64,000 nucleotides of DNA from Dactylosporangium roseum (GTDB taxonomy: Bacteria; Actinomycetota; Actinomycetes; Mycobacteriales; Micromonosporaceae). Shown in pieces: positions 53,973 through 63,112 of the stretch. The stretch is from positions 3,029,001 to 3,093,000 of the forward strand of contig NZ_CP073721.1 of the NCBI RefSeq assembly GCF_025264685.1, read 5' to 3'. The translations under genes and the position numbers were made by a program. Numbering within the stretch: the first letter of the stretch is position 1; every line of letters begins with the position of its first letter. Under the pieces are notes generated by a model that did not search any database, had not been told where the DNA came from, and saw only the letters and a program-made list of their open reading frames with translations.

Positions 53973-54884
53973 TCAGGTGAGTGGGGAGGACAGGGCGAAT
54001 CCCTTGCGACCGTCGAGACCGACCGGGGGACAGCCCTCCACCGTGACCCGGATGCCGCGCCGATGTTGGGTGCCGTAATCGAGGATCGCGTAGTGCATCG
54101 TCGCCTGGTTGTCCCACATGACCACGTCGCCGGCCCGCCATTTCCAGCGCACGGTGTACTCGGGCTGGGTCGCGTAGTCCTCCAGGACCCGGATGAGGTC
54201 ACGGCCCGCGCGCGGCCGATGACCGACCACCGACCGTGCGAACCCGCCGAGCAGCAGACTCGGCTCGCCGGTCTCCGCGTGCACGCGTACGGCGGGGTGT
54301 TCGGCCTCGATGGTGCGCTGGATGTATTCGGCGCGGGCCCGTGGTGAATGCACGTACGTTGCGTCGGTGTAGTCCGAGTTGTTGGAATGCACTACTCGCA
54401 TTCCGTTCGCCAGCGCCTTGAGCTCCGGAGGCATCGCAGCGTAGGCGGCCGCGGTGTTGGCCCAGAGGGTGTCGCCCCCGACCGGTGGGCAGACGACGTT
54501 GTGCAGGACGGCGAAGGCGGGTGGCGCCTCCACGAACGTGAGGTCGGTGTGCCAATAGTTCGCGCGGGTTCCGTCGCCGCGTGAATCCATTTCCCGTACG
54601 TGCGGCTGGTCCTTCGGCGCTTGGTAGATCGGATGTCCGGGGGTCAGCCCGCCGAACTGACCGGCGAAGGCGGTAAGGTGGTCGTAGTCCAGCCGCTGAC
54701 CACGAACGAAGATTACCTTGTGGGTCAGCAACGCCGACCGCAGCGCGGACACGGCGTCGGCCGCGAGCGGTGCAGCGGTGTCGACATCCTCGATCTCGGC
54801 GCCGATGTTACCCGCCAGGCGCCGGACCAGGAGCGGCCCGGAACGGTACTCGGCCTCGGTGGATTCCGTGTCGATGGCAGACAT
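53973..54884 (-). CDS. TauD/TfdA-type Fe(II)/2-oxoglutarate dioxygenase (second)
   Basis: The protein has 303 residues, closer to true taurine dioxygenases than the first copy. NYWHTDLTFVEAPP gives the HxD ligands, NQATMHYAILDYG the distal His and QHRRGIRVTVEG the 2-oxoglutarate Arg. GGAGAC six bases upstream supports ATG 54884. It ends the leftward unit KS-AT-T, MFS, HAD, TauD, so it probably hydroxylates an amino acid or a carrier-bound intermediate of that assembly line. Simple sulfonate use is the alternative. Confidence 0.92.
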   Translation of the reverse strand: MSAIDTESTEAEYRSGPLLVRRLAGNIGAEIEDVDTAAPLAADAVSALRSALLTHKVIFVRGQRLDYDHLTAFAGQFGGLTPGHPIYQAPKDQPHVREMDSRGDGTRANYWHTDLTFVEAPPAFAVLHNVVCPPVGGDTLWANTAAAYAAMPPELKALANGMRVVHSNNSDYTDATYVHSPRARAEYIQRTIEAEHPAVRVHAETGEPSLLLGGFARSVVGHRPRAGRDLIRVLEDYATQPEYTVRWKWRAGDVVMWDNQATMHYAILDYGTQHRRGIRVTVEGCPPVGLDGRKGFALSSPLT

Positions 54885-54914
54885 GGTTCTGTCTCCGTTC
54901 GGTGGCGGATGAGG

Positions 54915-55589
54915 TCAGAGGACCGGCGAGCCCGAGGGTGAACCCTGGCCGACTCGCAGCAGCACGGGAAATGCCTTGGCGATGGTCGTCACCGTGACGT
55001 CCGGAACCGGACCTCCGTCCGGAAGGTCGCGACCACCGGAGATCCAGAGGGTGTTCATGCCGACGGCGGCCCCTCCGGCGATGTCGGCCTCCAGTGAGTC
55101 GCCGACCATCCAGGCGCCTTCGAGATCCGTCCCGGCGCGGGCGGCGACGAGGCGGAAGACGACGGGGTCAGGCTTGCGCACGCCTTCGGCATTGGTGAAG
55201 CAGTACGCGTCGAAGAGGCCGTCCCATCCGGCGCCGAGTTTCGCGCGCTGGTCGAGTTCATCGCCGTTGGTCAGCAGCGCGGTGCGCCACCCGGCCGCGC
55301 GGAGCGTGCGCAGGCCGTCGATCGCGCCGGCATGCGGGCGGCAGAGAGCCGGTAGCCGCCGGGCGAAGGCCAGGGTGAGTTCCGCGGACGACTCGGGGAA
55401 TCCGAACCGCTCGGCGATCGCCTGCCACGACTCCTCGGGCGGACCGGGGCGTTCCTGCTCGGCGCGGAGAAAGGCGAGCCCTTCCTGACCGATGCCGCGT
55501 TCGTCGGCGAGCGCGACGAAGGCGGCATCGATGGCGCCGCCATAGTCGACCAGGGTGTCGTCGAGGTCGAATACGGCGAATGGGGTCAT
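54915..55589 (-). CDS. HAD-superfamily hydrolase
   Basis: The protein has 224 residues. FDLDDTLVDYGG is motif I with the nucleophile Asp, LLTNGDELDQ motif II, RKPDPVVFRL motif III with the Lys, and VGDSLEADIAGG motif IV. It is a cytoplasmic phosphatase of the phosphoglycolate/haloacid type. It may remove a phosphate from a sugar, a nucleotide or a phosphorylated inactive precursor. It starts 16 bases after the MFS gene with AGAGGAC upstream. Confidence 0.92.
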   Translation of the reverse strand: MTPFAVFDLDDTLVDYGGAIDAAFVALADERGIGQEGLAFLRAEQERPGPPEESWQAIAERFGFPESSAELTLAFARRLPALCRPHAGAIDGLRTLRAAGWRTALLTNGDELDQRAKLGAGWDGLFDAYCFTNAEGVRKPDPVVFRLVAARAGTDLEGAWMVGDSLEADIAGGAAVGMNTLWISGGRDLPDGGPVPDVTVTTIAKAFPVLLRVGQGSPSGSPVL

Positions 55590-55605
55590 CGCGACCTGTC
55601 CTCTC

Positions 55606-56889
55606 TCACGCCGCCCGGACCGGCTCGGCGGTGATAATCTCTCCGCTGCGGTCCGAGCGGACGCCGCGGACCGTGGGCTCGAAGATGGTCAGCGCGCACG
55701 GCAGGGCCAGCAGCAGCGCGCAGCCCACCAGCAATGTCGAAACACCCAGGGCGTCCGACAGCGGCCCGGCCAGGGCGTAGCCGAGCGGGAGGGTGGCGAA
55801 CGAGATGAGCCAGTCGTACGAGGCGAGCCGGGACAAGATCTTTTCGGGAATGAGCTGCTGCACGGTGGAGTACCAGGCGCCGTTGAGAATCGAGATGGCG
55901 AAGGCGGCGAGCCCGGCGCCGGCCATGATCGCCCACACCGGTGCGGGGCGGATGAGCAGCAGCAGCGCGGGGGCGTAGAGGACCACGGATAGGTTGCCGA
56001 CCAGAACGGGGCGACGCAGCCACAACCGCATGACCGCCACACCGCCGAGCAGGCTGCCGATCGCGCCCGCGGTGCTGACCAGGCCCCACCCCGTCGCGCC
56101 GCCGTGTTTCGCGACGATTACCGGCCCCATCACGGAGAAGACGCCGATGGAGAAGTTGCACCCCGAGTGGGCCAGCAGGGAGACCCAGTACCACCGCCGC
56201 CGCGCCATCTCCTGCCAGCCGTCGATGAGGTCGCGGACGAAGTGCATCGTCTCCGCGCTGCGCTCGGTGTGGACCCGCAGGCCGAGCAGCAGCAACGCGG
56301 AGAGGAAGAAGGTCGCCGCGTCGACTCCGAGCGCGATGCCGGGACTGCCCACCGCCACCAGAATGCCGGCGATCGCCGGTCCGGAGATCTGCGCTGTGGA
56401 CTGGGCGACCGACAGGAGCCCGTTGGCGGCCTGGATGTCAGCCCGGTCGATCACCTGCGGCAGGATCCCGGTGAACGAGGGCAGGTTGAGGGCCATGCCG
56501 GCGCCGAAGAGGATTTGCAGCGCGACCAGGAGCCACAGGGAGTAATGACCGGTCATCAGGACGGCGCACATCGCCGTCATGACCAGACCCTGGCTCACGT
56601 CACTCGTGATCAGCAGTAGCCGCCGCGGCAGGCGGTCGGCGATGACGCCGGCGCTCAGCAGCAGGATGAGGTTCGTGGCGGTGCCGGCGCCGAGGACGAT
56701 GCCGACGTCGGCCGCGCTGCCGCCGCCGGCGAGCACGGCGAAGGGGATGGCGATGGGAGCGAGCGAGTCGCCGAAGAAGGAGATGCTCCGAGCGAGCAGC
56801 AGGGTTCGGAACTGGGGATGGCGGACCAGGGCCCTTCGTCGAGCTCCGGGCGCCTGCTCACGCCCACTGTCGGCATCCATGCGAGCCAT
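55606..56889 (-). CDS. MFS efflux transporter
   Basis: The protein has 427 residues with about 12 hydrophobic segments. FRTLLLARSISFFGDSLAPI is the first helix, GVIADRLPRR the conserved loop 2-3 motif, and a charged central loop (about 205-225) divides the halves. It resembles the EntS-like group that exports siderophores and antibiotics. It lies 66 bases after the KS-AT-T gene and probably exports the product, adding to resistance from the ribosomal protection protein. Confidence 0.93.
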   Translation of the reverse strand: MARMDADSGREQAPGARRRALVRHPQFRTLLLARSISFFGDSLAPIAIPFAVLAGGGSAADVGIVLGAGTATNLILLLSAGVIADRLPRRLLLITSDVSQGLVMTAMCAVLMTGHYSLWLLVALQILFGAGMALNLPSFTGILPQVIDRADIQAANGLLSVAQSTAQISGPAIAGILVAVGSPGIALGVDAATFFLSALLLLGLRVHTERSAETMHFVRDLIDGWQEMARRRWYWVSLLAHSGCNFSIGVFSVMGPVIVAKHGGATGWGLVSTAGAIGSLLGGVAVMRLWLRRPVLVGNLSVVLYAPALLLLIRPAPVWAIMAGAGLAAFAISILNGAWYSTVQQLIPEKILSRLASYDWLISFATLPLGYALAGPLSDALGVSTLLVGCALLLALPCALTIFEPTVRGVRSDRSGEIITAEPVRAA

Positions 56890-56955
56890 TCAATCATGAA
56901 TCTGATTGTTTGTGGGGTATCGCTCCACTCATCGGTTTCGTGGGAATTCGTCAGT

Positions 56956-59895
56956 CTATGAGACGCTTCGAGTAGTGAGAGCGGCCTGGACTACCTCGAC
57001 GTGTCCACCCAGCGTCCTGGCCCGCAGAAGTGCCCGGACCGGTATGCCGACGCCGAGGGACTGGTTCAGCGCGCGGACGAGACGGGTGATCAGCAGCGAG
57101 TCGCCCCCGGCCTCGAAGAAGTCCGCCGCCTCGGTCACGTGCTCGTGCCCCAGGAGATCGCCCCACATCCGCCGGACGAGCTCGGTGACGTCCCCGGTGG
57201 CCGGCTCGGAGCGTTCCGGGACGCCCGGCTCCGCCGGATCGGTGACGACCCGGATGGGCGGCGGCCTCAGGTCGGCGGCGACGGCGTCCTCCGGGGAGTG
57301 CCGTGGACCGGCGAACGGGTAGACCGGCAGGCGGACCGTACGGGCCGGAGGCGTGAGCCTGTCCAGCGTGAGCGGGTGTCCCGCGGCCCACAACTGGGCC
57401 AGTCCGGCCAGCATGTTCCGGTCGGCCGCGTCCGTCTTCGACGACCCCAGGGCAACCGTCCTCGCCCCGGCGGCCTCGAGGAGCGGAGCCAGTGGACGCC
57501 CGGGTCCGATGTCGAGCGTGATCGCGCCCGGCATCCGGGCCGTGACCGCGGCCAGGGCGTCGCCGAAGCGGACCGTGGACCGCGCCGCGTGAACCCAGAC
57601 GCCTGGATCGGGTACATCGCCGACCTCGAACACCCCCGGGCGACCCGCGTCGGCCAGCAGGCACGTGGCCGGCGAGGTCTTGAGACCCGCGGCGGCCGAG
57701 CGCAGCGCGGGCAGGGCGGCATCGATGAGCCCGGAGTGGAAGGCCGTGGTCGTACGCAGGACGCGGGGGGACACCTCCGCGCCCAGCCGGTCGGCGAGGC
57801 GCTGGACGTCCTCCTCGGTCCCGGCGACGACGCAGGCGTCCGGCCCGTTCACCGCCGCGATCTCCAGGCCGGTGCCCGGCAACAACGAGCGGACCTGGCT
57901 CTCGGAGCAGGCGAGCGCCAGCATCCGGCCCGGGGGACACGCCTGCATGACCCGGCCGCGGTCGACCGCGAACCGGACGGCCGCGTCCGGTGGGAGCACA
58001 CCGGCGGCCACTGCCGCGGCCAGCTCTCCCAGGCTGTGCCCGACGACCGCCGACGGCCGCGCGCCCCATTTGGTCAGCGCCGTCGCGGCGGCGATCTGCA
58101 GGCAGACGATGGCGGGCTGGGCTAGCTCCGTCCGGTCCAGCTCGTCCGCCGGGAAGCCGGTGTCGCCGAGCGCGTCGGCCAGCCGTCCGCGCAAGGCGGC
58201 GGGCACCGCGTCCAGGCACGCCTCCAGCTCGGCGGTGAAGCCCGGCAGGATCCGGTGGTACGTCCTTGCCATGCCGGCGGCCTGGGTGCCCTGGCCGGGG
58301 AAGGAGAAGATCAGTGGCGGCGGTCCGGCTGTCGGCGCAGCGGGTGCGGCGGCGTGGGCGGGACGGCGGAGGAGGGCGGCCGCCTCCCCGGCTGAGGACG
58401 CCACGACGGCCCGTCGGTGCGTCAGCTCGGCGCGAGCGCGCACCAGCGTGTGCGCCGCGTCGGCGAGCGCCGGGCGTTCCGCGTCCAGCCACGCCGCGAC
58501 AGCGTCGGCGGAGCGGGTCAACGCGTCGTCGTCCGACGCGGACAGCAGCAGGACGTGGGGAAGCGCGTCGCCGGGTGACGATTTCGGCGCCGGGGCCGCG
58601 GCCTCCACGATGACATGGGCGTTGGTGCCGCCGATACCGAACGCGCTGATGCCGGCCCGGCGAGGTTCCGCACCGGGCCAGGTGATCGCCTTCTCCGGGA
58701 CGAACAGGGGGGTACGCGTCCCGGCGATGAGCGGATTCAGTTCGCGGAACCCGGCGACGGGCGGCACCGTGCCGGTCTTGAGCACCATCAGGGTCTTCAC
58801 GAGCGAGGCCAGGCCGGCGCACGCGTCCAGGTGCCCGATGTTCGCCTTTACCGCACCCACCGCGATCTGGCCTGGGACGGCGCCCTCCGCCAGGAGTGCC
58901 GAGCTGGCCGCGCTCCACTCCAGGGGGTCGCCGACCGCGGTCCCGGTGCCGTGCGTCTCCAGGTAACCGATGCTCGCGGCGTCGACGTCCGCCGTCCGCA
59001 GCGCCTCGCGGATCGCGCGTTCCTGCCCCTCGGCCGAGGGCGCGTAGTAGCCGGCCTTCCCGGACCCGTCGTTGTTGGTCGCGCTTCCCAGGATCACGCC
59101 GTGCGGGACCACGCCGTCCGGCTCGACCTCGCTCAGGAGACGAAGCACGACGCCGACCGCGCCGGAGCCCCCGACCACGCCGTCCGCGGCGCTGTCGAAG
59201 GGCAGGCACCGGCCGGTACGCGACTGGACCCCGCCCGGCAGGTGGACGTAGCCCGATTGCGGATAGGTCGCGCCGGTCGCCACCACGAGGGCCTGTTCGC
59301 AGTCGCCGTTCATCAGCGCCTGGACCGCGAGGTGGAGGGCGACCAGGGACGACGAGCACGCCGTCTGGACCGCTAGGGCCGGCCCGGTCAGGCCGAGCTT
59401 GTACGAGATCCGGCTGGCGAGGAAGTCCGGCTCGGTGCCGTGGACGAGGTCGTCCAGGACGCCGGCGTCGGGCAGCCCCCGGGCCAGAATCCAGCGCAGG
59501 TAGCTGCTGCCGGTGGACGAGGCGAACACCCCGGTGCGGTGGGTAGTGCCGTTCGGTCGGATGCCGGCGTCCTCCAGCGCCTGCCATGCGATCTCGAGCG
59601 CGAGCCGATGCTGCGGATCCATCCGGCTCGCCTCGCGGGGGCTGATCCGGAAGAAGGCGTTGTCGAAGTTGTCCAACCTGGACAACTCGCCGTGGACGGG
59701 TACATAGTCCGGGTCCGCCACGAGGCTCGCCGGAACGCCGCGCCGGATCAGCTCGTCGGGACCGGTCGAGGTGAGGTAGGTCCGCCCGGCGACGACGCCG
59801 TCCCACCAGTGAGCCAAGTTGTCCGGTCCGGGCAGAAACGCTGCCATACCTAGTACGGCAACGTCATAAGATTGATCGCGGCCCATGGCTGCCAT
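56956..59895 (-). CDS. Type I PKS, single module KS-AT-T
   Basis: The protein has 979 residues. The KS (about 10-430) has [26 protein letters not shown] and KANIGHLDACAG. The AT (about 510-810) has GHSLGE and TAFHS, favouring malonyl-CoA. The carrier (about 900-960) has FFEAGGDSLLITRL, a GGDSL type common in NRPS/PKS hybrids. There are no reducing domains and no N-terminal docking coil. It would add one unreduced two-carbon unit to a peptidyl or acyl chain. The start is ATG 59895 or ATG 59886, neither with a good ribosome site; a much longer frame reaching into the opposite-strand NRPS gene is rejected. It leads the unit with MFS, HAD and TauD genes. Confidence 0.94.
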   Translation of the reverse strand: MAAMGRDQSYDVAVLGMAAFLPGPDNLAHWWDGVVAGRTYLTSTGPDELIRRGVPASLVADPDYVPVHGELSRLDNFDNAFFRISPREASRMDPQHRLALEIAWQALEDAGIRPNGTTHRTGVFASSTGSSYLRWILARGLPDAGVLDDLVHGTEPDFLASRISYKLGLTGPALAVQTACSSSLVALHLAVQALMNGDCEQALVVATGATYPQSGYVHLPGGVQSRTGRCLPFDSAADGVVGGSGAVGVVLRLLSEVEPDGVVPHGVILGSATNNDGSGKAGYYAPSAEGQERAIREALRTADVDAASIGYLETHGTGTAVGDPLEWSAASSALLAEGAVPGQIAVGAVKANIGHLDACAGLASLVKTLMVLKTGTVPPVAGFRELNPLIAGTRTPLFVPEKAITWPGAEPRRAGISAFGIGGTNAHVIVEAAAPAPKSSPGDALPHVLLLSASDDDALTRSADAVAAWLDAERPALADAAHTLVRARAELTHRRAVVASSAGEAAALLRRPAHAAAPAAPTAGPPPLIFSFPGQGTQAAGMARTYHRILPGFTAELEACLDAVPAALRGRLADALGDTGFPADELDRTELAQPAIVCLQIAAATALTKWGARPSAVVGHSLGELAAAVAAGVLPPDAAVRFAVDRGRVMQACPPGRMLALACSESQVRSLLPGTGLEIAAVNGPDACVVAGTEEDVQRLADRLGAEVSPRVLRTTTAFHSGLIDAALPALRSAAAGLKTSPATCLLADAGRPGVFEVGDVPDPGVWVHAARSTVRFGDALAAVTARMPGAITLDIGPGRPLAPLLEAAGARTVALGSSKTDAADRNMLAGLAQLWAAGHPLTLDRLTPPARTVRLPVYPFAGPRHSPEDAVAADLRPPPIRVVTDPAEPGVPERSEPATGDVTELVRRMWGDLLGHEHVTEAADFFEAGGDSLLITRLVRALNQSLGVGIPVRALLRARTLGGHVEVVQAALTTRSVS

Positions 59896-59980
59896 ACTAT
59901 CGGAGCTGGTGGCTCTTACGGGTTCGGTTCGAGGCCGAGTCTGTCCGAAGAGGTTGGTGGCATCCCCAGCGGAGGGAACC

Positions 59981-62900
59981 GTGTCAGTGGTACCGGACGC
60001 CGTGACCCGCGAGGGGACCGCAGGAGCCGCATCGGATAGGTACCAGGGGCTGCACGAGAGAGTGGCACAAGTGGCGGCCCTGTCGCCGCGGAGCGTTGCT
60101 CTGCGCAGCGGCGGCCGGGAAGTCACATACGCCGACCTGGACGCGATGTCCACCCGATGGGCCGCGCGGTTGTCCCGGCGCGGCGTGGGCCGCGGCACGC
60201 TGGTCCCGGTCCTCCTGCCGCGCAGCGTGGACCTCGTGATCGCCCTGCTCGCGGTACTCAAGACCGGTGCCGCCTTCGCGCTGCTCGACCGGCAGTGGCC
60301 AGGACCGCACCTGCGGGCGGTCGTTGACGACCTGCGGGCGGTCGTGGTGATCGACGGCGACGCCCCGATCGACGTGGGCGTACCCGTCTGGACGCCCCCC
60401 GCGGAACCGGCGCGGGACAGCCACGACCTCCCCGGCGGCGCGGGTGTGCCGGACTTCCGCCCGGCCGAGGTGAGCGCGGACGAGGCTTGCTGCGTCTTCT
60501 TCACCTCCGGGACGACCGGACGGCCCAAAGGCGTCGTGGTGCCGCATCGGGCGATCTCCCGGTTGTTCGTCGACGACACGTTCGCGCGGTTCGACCAGCG
60601 GACGGTGATCACGCTGGCCGCGGCGACACCGTGGGACGCCTTCGCCCTGGAACTGTGGGGCGGCCTGCTTCGTGGCGGCACCAGCGTGGTAGTCGAGGAG
60701 CCGTTCCTCACGCCGGACCTGCTCCGCCAGGTGATCACCACGGACGGGGTGAACACGGTCTGGCTGACCAGCAGCGTCTTCAACATGATCGTCGACGAGG
60801 ACCTCCAGGCGTTCGCCGGGCTGGAACAGGTCATGGTGGGCGGTGAACGGCTCTCGGTCTGCCACGTACGGCGGTTCCTGGAAACGCATCCCACCGTCGA
60901 ACTCACCAACGGGTACGGACCCGTGGAGAGCACGGTCTTCGCGAGCACCCACCGCGTCACCCCCATGGACCATCTGCGGCCGGGTGGAATCCCGCTGGGT
61001 GTGTGCGTGCCCGCGACGCGTATCTGCGTGCTGAACGGCGATCGGGAGTGCGGCGACGACGAAGAGGGCGAGATCTGCATCAGCGGCGACGGGCTGGCCA
61101 TCGGCTATCTCGGCGACCCGGAACTCACCGCCGAGCGTTTCGGCACATACATCCTCGACGGCCGCCCCACCCGGGTCTACCGCACCGGCGATCTCGGGAT
61201 GTGGCGCTCACCCGACGGACTGCTCGAGTTTCGCGGCCGCGCCGACCGGCAGATCAAAGTACGCGGAAACCGGGTCGAGCCGGCGGACATCGAGCAGGCG
61301 ATCCTCAACCTCTCGCCGCTCGTCGCGGGCTGTCACATCGTCGCCCGCCGTACGGTGGTCGGGGACACCTACGAATTAGTGGCCTTCTGCGTGCCTCGCG
61401 AGAAGGGCGACCCGCTGTCCGGTCTGCTCGGTCTGATCGGCAGCCATCTGCCCGCGTATCAGTGCCCCGCCCGCGTCGTCGTGGTCGACGACTTCCCGCT
61501 CAACGATCGCGGAAAGATCAGCGAGGCACGCCTGCTCGAGCGACTACCGGCCCGCACGCCTGTGCTGTGGCCGTCCGCGGAGAGCGCGGACCGACCGCCG
61601 GTCGGAGACCTCGCGGAAATGGTCGCCGGCGGCTTCGCGGAGGTTCTGGGCCGCACCGCGGTGCCACGTGACGTGTCGTTCTTCGCCCAAGGCGGTTCGT
61701 CACTGGACGCCGCCCGGCTGTGCGCGCGAATCGGTCAGGCGGCGGGTACGGTGGTCCCGCTCTCGCAGTTCTACCGCAACTCCGACGTCGACCGGCTCGC
61801 CGCATGGCTACGAGGTGTGATCGACGAGAAGGCACCCGAACCCGAGGCGGAAGGCGAATGCGACCTCAGCCCGGTGCAGACCACGTTCCTCCTGCGTGAC
61901 GTGGTGCAGCCGGACGGACTCACGAATCATTGCCTGCTCGCCTGGACGCTGACCGGTCAGGCCGACCTGGAGGCGCTGGATCGGGCCGTGGTGGCCGTCC
62001 ACGAGCGACACGAGGCTCTTCGCGCCGCGTACAAGCTGGAGCCCCGGCCGCACTCGGTGACCACCGACATCGACGCACCGGCGCTCCACGTCCTGCGGCC
62101 CACCTGTTCCGTGGAATCCGCGCTGAACGCCCTCAAGGCCGAACTGACCCTGCCGTTCGCCCCCGAGGAGGGCTTCGTATGGCGGGCGGCCGTGGCACCG
62201 GTGACGCCGGGTGAAGTGAGCATATTCGGCTGCAGCGTTCACCACGTCGCGTTCGATGGCTGGTCCGAGGCCGTCCTCGCGGACGATCTCAGCCGGGCCT
62301 ACAACGGCGAGGTCGAGGCCCCGGCGCCTCCGAGTCTCGCCCAGCTCGGCCGTCAGCGGCGCCGGCAACTGGACCGCGGCGACGTCGAGGGACAACTGAG
62401 CGCGCTGGCCGAGATGCTGCGTGACGTTCCCACGACCGTCTGGCCGCGGACCGGCCGGCCGATGGCGGCGGCGGGTGTCGGCGTGATCGGCGAACGCCTG
62501 TCGCCCTCGGATTACGCGGCCGTGGCCCGGCTCGCGCGTGCCCGCGCCACAACGGCGTTCACCGTGCTGCTGACCGCCTGGGGCGCCGCCGTTGCCGAGG
62601 TGCTGGGAACCACCGACACGGTCGTCGGAGTTCCGGTGGCCAACCGGGGACTGGCCGGGGACGAGTTGGCACTGGGGTGCCACCTGGCCGTAGTGCCCAT
62701 CCGATTGCGCGGCCCGTCGGTGTACCCCGGCCCCGCAGTCACCTTCGCGGACGCGGTGGACGGTGCGAGCCGGCGGGTCGAGGAGGCATTGGCCTGCCAG
62801 GACGTGCCCGTCGCCCGGCTCGTCGAGGTGCTGGGACCGGCGCCGCGCGGTCGCCCGCCGATCTTCCAGATGATGTTCGCCCTGCAGGACAACCGGACGG

Positions 62901-63106
62901 CGAACCTGAGGCTGAACGGCCTCAGCGTGTCGCGGCTGCGGCTTCCGTATCCGGACGTGCCGATGGAGTTGCACTGCGAACTCTGGCCGGCCGAGGACGC
63001 GAGCCTGCTCGCCGAGGTGAGCTACCAGGCCGGGGTGGTGCCGGTCGATGTCGCTCAAGCCCTGCTGAGCGTCTTCGCCCACCGCATCCGGACCATCGAG
63101 AGCTGA
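59981..63106 (+). CDS. NRPS A-T-C tridomain protein
   Basis: The protein has 1041 residues. The A domain (to about 540) has FFTSGTTGRPKG, NGYGPVESTVF, YRTGDLGMW and a variant A10, PLNDRGKIS. The T domain has FFAQGGSSLDAARL, and the C domain (about 640-1040) has a canonical HHVAFDG near 62238. My tentative ten-position code is D-A-L-W-M-G-G-V-F-K, close to valine codes. The order A-T-C means it activates its own residue and then joins it to a partner carrier. GGAGGG (59971-59976) fixes GTG 59981. Codon 466 is TTA (61376-61378). It is transcribed divergently from KS-AT-T across an 85-base gap. Confidence 0.95.
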   Translation: MSVVPDAVTREGTAGAASDRYQGLHERVAQVAALSPRSVALRSGGREVTYADLDAMSTRWAARLSRRGVGRGTLVPVLLPRSVDLVIALLAVLKTGAAFALLDRQWPGPHLRAVVDDLRAVVVIDGDAPIDVGVPVWTPPAEPARDSHDLPGGAGVPDFRPAEVSADEACCVFFTSGTTGRPKGVVVPHRAISRLFVDDTFARFDQRTVITLAAATPWDAFALELWGGLLRGGTSVVVEEPFLTPDLLRQVITTDGVNTVWLTSSVFNMIVDEDLQAFAGLEQVMVGGERLSVCHVRRFLETHPTVELTNGYGPVESTVFASTHRVTPMDHLRPGGIPLGVCVPATRICVLNGDRECGDDEEGEICISGDGLAIGYLGDPELTAERFGTYILDGRPTRVYRTGDLGMWRSPDGLLEFRGRADRQIKVRGNRVEPADIEQAILNLSPLVAGCHIVARRTVVGDTYELVAFCVPREKGDPLSGLLGLIGSHLPAYQCPARVVVVDDFPLNDRGKISEARLLERLPARTPVLWPSAESADRPPVGDLAEMVAGGFAEVLGRTAVPRDVSFFAQGGSSLDAARLCARIGQAAGTVVPLSQFYRNSDVDRLAAWLRGVIDEKAPEPEAEGECDLSPVQTTFLLRDVVQPDGLTNHCLLAWTLTGQADLEALDRAVVAVHERHEALRAAYKLEPRPHSVTTDIDAPALHVLRPTCSVESALNALKAELTLPFAPEEGFVWRAAVAPVTPGEVSIFGCSVHHVAFDGWSEAVLADDLSRAYNGEVEAPAPPSLAQLGRQRRRQLDRGDVEGQLSALAEMLRDVPTTVWPRTGRPMAAAGVGVIGERLSPSDYAAVARLARARATTAFTVLLTAWGAAVAEVLGTTDTVVGVPVANRGLAGDELALGCHLAVVPIRLRGPSVYPGPAVTFADAVDGASRRVEEALACQDVPVARLVEVLGPAPRGRPPIFQMMFALQDNRTANLRLNGLSVSRLRLPYPDVPMELHCELWPAEDASLLAEVSYQAGVVPVDVAQALLSVFAHRIRTIES

Positions 63107-63112
63107 CCGGCC

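Noticed and set aside
59896..61101. Upstream extension of the KS-AT-T gene
   Set aside because: The extra frame lies antisense to the adenylation domain of the NRPS gene and has no family match; the KS begins right after 59895.
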